Under the pieces are notes generated by a model that had not been told where the DNA came from, did not search any database, and saw only the letters and a program-made list of their open reading frames with translations. From contig NZ_LISW01000002.1 in NCBI RefSeq assembly GCF_001905735.1, forward strand, positions 842,426 to 906,425: a stretch of 64,000 bases of DNA. The letters run 5' to 3'. Shown here in pieces: positions 60,905 through 64,000 of this stretch; within the stretch, counting starts at the first letter, position 1, and each line of letters begins with the position of its first letter. The DNA is from Streptomyces sp. CB01249 (lineage in GTDB: Bacteria; Actinomycetota; Actinomycetes; Streptomycetales; Streptomycetaceae). The translations under genes and the position numbers were made by a program.

Positions 60905-62812
60905 ATGCCCACGCGCCACGACATCCGTAACGTAGCCATCGTCGCCCACGTCGACCACGGCAAGACGACCATCGTCGATGCCATGCTCAAGCAGGCCGGC
61001 TCCTTCGCCGCGCACGCCGCCGAGTCGCTCGACGACCGCATGATGGACTCGAACGACCTGGAGCGTGAGAAGGGCATCACGATCCTGGCCAAGAACACGG
61101 CCGTGAAGTACCACCCCAAGGATGGCGGCGACGTCATCACCATCAACATCATCGACACCCCCGGCCACGCCGACTTCGGTGGCGAGGTCGAGCGCGGCCT
61201 GTCGATGGTGGACGCGGTCGTGCTTCTGGTCGACGCCTCCGAGGGCCCGCTCCCGCAGACCCGCTTCGTGCTGCGCAAGGCGCTCCAGCAGCGGCTGCCC
61301 GTCATTCTGTGCATCAACAAGACGGACCGCCCCGACTCCCGGATCGACGAGGTCGTCAACGAGACCTACGACCTCTTCCTCGACCTGGACGCGGACGAGG
61401 AGCAGATCGAGTTCCCGATCGTCTACGCGTGCGGCCGTGACGGCATCGCCTCGCTGACCAAGCCGGAGGACGGCACCGTCCCGGCGGACTCCACCAGCCT
61501 GGAGCCGTTCTTCTCCGCGATCCTGGAGCACGTGCCGGCCCCGACGTACGAGGAGAACGCGCCGCTCCAGGCCCACGTCACCAACCTCGACGCCGACAAC
61601 TTCCTCGGCCGCATCGCGCTCCTCCGTGTCGAGGAGGGCGAGCTGCGCAAGGGCCAGACCGTCGCCTGGATCAAGCGCGACGGCTCGATCCAGAACGTGC
61701 GCATCACCGAGCTGATGATGACCGAGGCGCTCACCCGCAAGCCCGCCGAGGTGGCCGGCCCCGGTGACATCTGCGCCGTCGCCGGTATCCCGGAGATCAT
61801 GATCGGTGAGACGCTCGCCGACCCGGAGAACCCGGTCGCGCTGCCCCTGATCACGGTGGACGAGCCCGCGATCTCGATGACCATCGGCACCAACACCTCG
61901 CCGCTCGTCGGCCGGGGCGGCACCGGCAAGGGCGCGGACGCCAAGGCCGCGGTCAAGGACCGCAAGGTCACCGCCCGCCAGGTCAAGGACCGCCTGGACC
62001 GCGAGCTGATCGGTAACGTCTCGCTGCGCGTCCTGGACACCGAGCGCCCCGACGCCTGGGAGGTGCAGGGCCGCGGTGAGCTGGCGCTGGCCATCCTGGT
62101 CGAGCAGATGCGCCGCGAGGGCTTCGAGATGACCATCGGCAAGCCCCAGGTGGTCACCAAGGACGTCGACGGCAAGACCCACGAGCCCGTCGAGCGCATG
62201 ACGATCGACGTGCCCGAGGAGCACATGGGCGCCGTCACGCAGCTCATGGGCGTCCGCAAGGGCCGCATGGACAACATGTCGAACCACGGCTCCGGCTGGG
62301 TCCGCATGGAGTTCGTCGTCCCGTCCCGCGGCCTCATCGGCTTCCGTACGGAGTTCCTGACGAACACCCGCGGTACGGGTATCGCGCACTCCATCCACGA
62401 GGGCCACGAGCCGTGGTTCGGCACCCTGACGACTCGTAACAACGGTTCGCTGGTCGCCGACCGCGCCGGTGCCGTCACCGCCTTCGCGATGACGAACCTC
62501 CAGGAGCGCGGCGTGCTGTTCACCGACCCCGGTACCGAGGTGTACGAGGGCATGATCGTCGGCGAGAACTCGCGCGCCGACGACATGGACGTGAACATCA
62601 CCAAGGAGAAGAAGCTCACGAACATGCGGTCCTCGTCGGCCGACTCCTTCGAGGCGATCGTCCCGCCGCGCAAGCTCTCGCTGGAGCAGTCCCTGGAGTT
62701 CTGCCGCGACGACGAGTGCGTCGAGGTGACCCCGGAGGCCGTCCGCATCCGCAAGGTCGTCCTCGACCAGAAGGAGCGCAACCGCAGCGCGTCGCGCGCC
62801 AAGCACGGCTGA
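60905..62812 (+). CDS. typA: translational GTPase TypA/BipA
   Basis: 635 residues, close to the family norm. The G1 loop NVAIVAHVDHGKTTIVDAML, DLEREKGITILAKNTAVKYH (switch I, G2), NIIDTPGHADFGGEVERGL (G3), ILCINKTDRPDSRIDE (G4) and the C-terminal elongation-factor G-like domains (PAVSMTIGTNTSPLVG-like block EPAISMTIGTNTSPLVGRGG, GRGELALAILVEQMRREGFE) are present. TypA binds the 70S ribosome and assists assembly and growth under stress. ATG 60905; the frame open upstream to 60542 overlaps the lipoprotein gene and is not coding. Confidence 0.97.
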   Translation: MPTRHDIRNVAIVAHVDHGKTTIVDAMLKQAGSFAAHAAESLDDRMMDSNDLEREKGITILAKNTAVKYHPKDGGDVITINIIDTPGHADFGGEVERGLSMVDAVVLLVDASEGPLPQTRFVLRKALQQRLPVILCINKTDRPDSRIDEVVNETYDLFLDLDADEEQIEFPIVYACGRDGIASLTKPEDGTVPADSTSLEPFFSAILEHVPAPTYEENAPLQAHVTNLDADNFLGRIALLRVEEGELRKGQTVAWIKRDGSIQNVRITELMMTEALTRKPAEVAGPGDICAVAGIPEIMIGETLADPENPVALPLITVDEPAISMTIGTNTSPLVGRGGTGKGADAKAAVKDRKVTARQVKDRLDRELIGNVSLRVLDTERPDAWEVQGRGELALAILVEQMRREGFEMTIGKPQVVTKDVDGKTHEPVERMTIDVPEEHMGAVTQLMGVRKGRMDNMSNHGSGWVRMEFVVPSRGLIGFRTEFLTNTRGTGIAHSIHEGHEPWFGTLTTRNNGSLVADRAGAVTAFAMTNLQERGVLFTDPGTEVYEGMIVGENSRADDMDVNITKEKKLTNMRSSSADSFEAIVPPRKLSLEQSLEFCRDDECVEVTPEAVRIRKVVLDQKERNRSASRAKHG

Positions 62813-63273
62813 GCCGGCGCCGGTAGGCGATTTCCGGCCGACGATCCGTCAGCGCAAGGCATTGCCGTAGCCCAGGGCCCTCACAGACACTGTGGGGGCC
62901 CTCGGTCATGGTCAACCGGTTTTAGGCTTGTCTGACCAGCATGTGAGACAAATGCGTCCGATTATCGGAGGTTGCTCTCCGAAACATGTGTTAACAGTCC
63001 GTTTCGGGGGTGTCTGTCTGGGATCGCTTTGTCCGGATTTTGGTCCGCGCAAGGGTCGGATGTTGTCAAACCGAGACCCTTTAAGTGTGGTTTACAGCCC
63101 AGTCGTACTTAATAGTTGGCTCCATTGAGCTCGGGTCAATGGGTCACGCACTGTGGGGAGTGCGCCGACTCACGAGCACACTAAGGGCACTGAAACGATC
63201 ACCGTCAGGGGTGTCGGTGTATCAACCCAGTGCCCTTCTTGTAGTCAAAAGTGGACTCATGAGGAGGAAACCC
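62813..63273. other. 461-bp intergenic region between typA and the next SBP gene
   Basis: It contains the typA terminator at 62874-62902 and then an unusually AT-rich stretch for this genome (63060-63125, including TTTAAG, TTTACA and ACTTAATAGT), which probably holds the promoter of the SBP gene. I could not fix the -10 and -35 boxes. Confidence 0.55.
62874..62902 (+). terminator. hairpin terminator after typA
   Basis: A 13-bp stem with one G-T wobble, AGGGCCCTCACAG (62874-62886) and CTGTGGGGGCCCT (62890-62902), with an ACA loop. Confidence 0.85.
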
Positions 63274-64000
63274 ATGCGTGGTGCCAAGAGCGCCAAGTGG
63301 GTCGCGGGAGCGGCCATCATCGCCCTGGCTGCGACTGCCTGCGGTGGCGGCGACGACGATGCCGACAAGGGCAGCAAGACCGCCAAGGGCGCGGTGAACC
63401 CGGACGGCATCTTCTCCGTCGAGGTCGGCGAGCCGCAGAACCCGCTGCAGCCGGCGAACACGATGGAGTCGAACGGCAGCATCGTCACCGACGCGATCTT
63501 CTCGCAGCTGGTGGACTACGACGCCTCCGGCAAGCTTGAGATGATCAACGCCGAGTCCGTCGACACCAAGGACTCCAAGCTCTGGACGGTCAAGCTCAAG
63601 AAGGACTGGAAGTTCCACGACGGCACCCCCGTCACGGCCGAGTCCTACATCAAGGCCTGGAACTGGGCCGCCAACATCAAGAACGACCAGACCAACGCGT
63701 CCTGGTTCGGCGACATCAAGGGCTACGCGGACGTCCACCCGGACGACGCGAAGGCCAAGCCGAAGTCGGACACCATGTCCGGTCTGAAGAAGGTGGACGA
63801 CTACACGTTCACCATCGAGCTCAACGCCCCGCTGCCGTACTTCTCGTACAAGCTCGGCTACACGGTCTTCTCGCCGCTGCCCGAGTCCTTCTACGCGGAC
63901 CCGAAGGCCGCCGGTGAGAAGCCGGTCGGCAACGGCGCGTACAAGTTCGTCAGCTGGGACCACAAGAAGCAGATCAAGGTCGTCCGCAACGACGACTACA
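63274..64000 (+). CDS. oligopeptide-type ABC substrate-binding lipoprotein (3' truncated by the window)
   Basis: 242 residues are visible and the frame continues past the end. Signal and lipobox region (AGAAIIALAATACGG), lipidated Cys near 23, then an SBP_bac_5 start: GIFSVEVGEPQNPLQPANTM, LWTVKLKKDWKFHDGTPVTA, SYIKAWNWAANIKNDQ, and PLPYFSYKLGYTVFSPLPES. It should bind oligopeptides (or a similar ligand) for an Opp/Dpp-type importer whose permease genes would lie downstream. GAGGAGGAAACCC precedes ATG 63274. It is the second protein of this family in the window and, unlike the first, has no charged insertion so far. Confidence 0.93.
   Translation, partial: MRGAKSAKWVAGAAIIALAATACGGGDDDADKGSKTAKGAVNPDGIFSVEVGEPQNPLQPANTMESNGSIVTDAIFSQLVDYDASGKLEMINAESVDTKDSKLWTVKLKKDWKFHDGTPVTAESYIKAWNWAANIKNDQTNASWFGDIKGYADVHPDDAKAKPKSDTMSGLKKVDDYTFTIELNAPLPYFSYKLGYTVFSPLPESFYADPKAAGEKPVGNGAYKFVSWDHKKQIKVVRNDDY

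Overview
The window is a 64 kb piece of a high-GC actinobacterial chromosome, almost certainly Streptomyces. The evidence is the very high G+C with strong third-position bias, many GTG starts, a WhiB-like protein, SpoIIE-type phosphatases with HATPase modules, a DUF1707 protein, polyphosphate glucokinase, a chitin-degradation block with DasR-like sites, and the gene order fumC / class I fumarase / wbl / glpX / xseB-xseA / ispH / ppgK / ychF. I recall that order from Streptomyces core chromosomes and did not check it by search. No rRNA, tRNA, CRISPR array or intact transposase was seen.

Layout. 0-23 kb is mostly core. It holds the 3' end of a probable secreted protein, a SpoIIE phosphatase, a DUF402 protein, fumC, a secreted SGNH esterase with a ricin-type lectin domain, an M18 aminopeptidase, and an MFS exporter divergent from a LuxR-type regulator. 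A 164-bp MITE-like element with perfect 21-bp terminal inverted repeats follows and supplies the stop codon of the class I fumarase. Next come DUF1707, WhiB-like, glpX, DUF4245, nitroreductase, xseB/xseA, an amino-acid permease, ispH, ppgK, a DUF6542 membrane protein and an AraC regulator. 23-30 kb is a ferric-siderophore ABC importer operon (ATPase, lipoprotein, fused double permease) running into a C39-like peptidase, then an Eis-like acetyltransferase and ychF.

31-34.1 kb looks like a small accessory island. It has a RelE/Phd-type toxin-antitoxin pair and a two-gene operon in which a 599-aa membrane protein and a 130-aa protein carry the same short glycine/asparagine-rich motif, one at its C terminus and one at its N terminus. 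The layout resembles homotypic amyloid-type signalling motifs that couple a sensor to an effector. A third start with a perfect RBS follows but is cut off after 17 codons. This is my best candidate for an undescribed system.

34-46 kb holds a hypothetical protein, a TetR/SDR pair and a chitin/biomass block: an AA10 lytic polysaccharide monooxygenase, a large LuxR (LAL) regulator with a Walker A lysine-to-arginine change, an M4 metalloprotease with a chitin-binding tail, a small secreted protein, a GH18 chitinase and a GntR/HutC regulator. Sites resembling the DasR operator lie in three of its promoter regions.

46-64 kb has a SPOR-like small protein, a MATE exporter divergent from a PadR-NUDIX fusion across a 39-bp palindrome, an anti-sigma-type ATPase beside a PAS-GAF-SpoIIE phosphatase, PspA, a TPM-domain protein, and a MarR-MFS-isochorismatase operon with its own palindromic operator. 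It ends with an unusual orphan oligopeptide-binding lipoprotein, a small lipoprotein, typA/bipA and the start of a second oligopeptide-binding lipoprotein that runs off the end.
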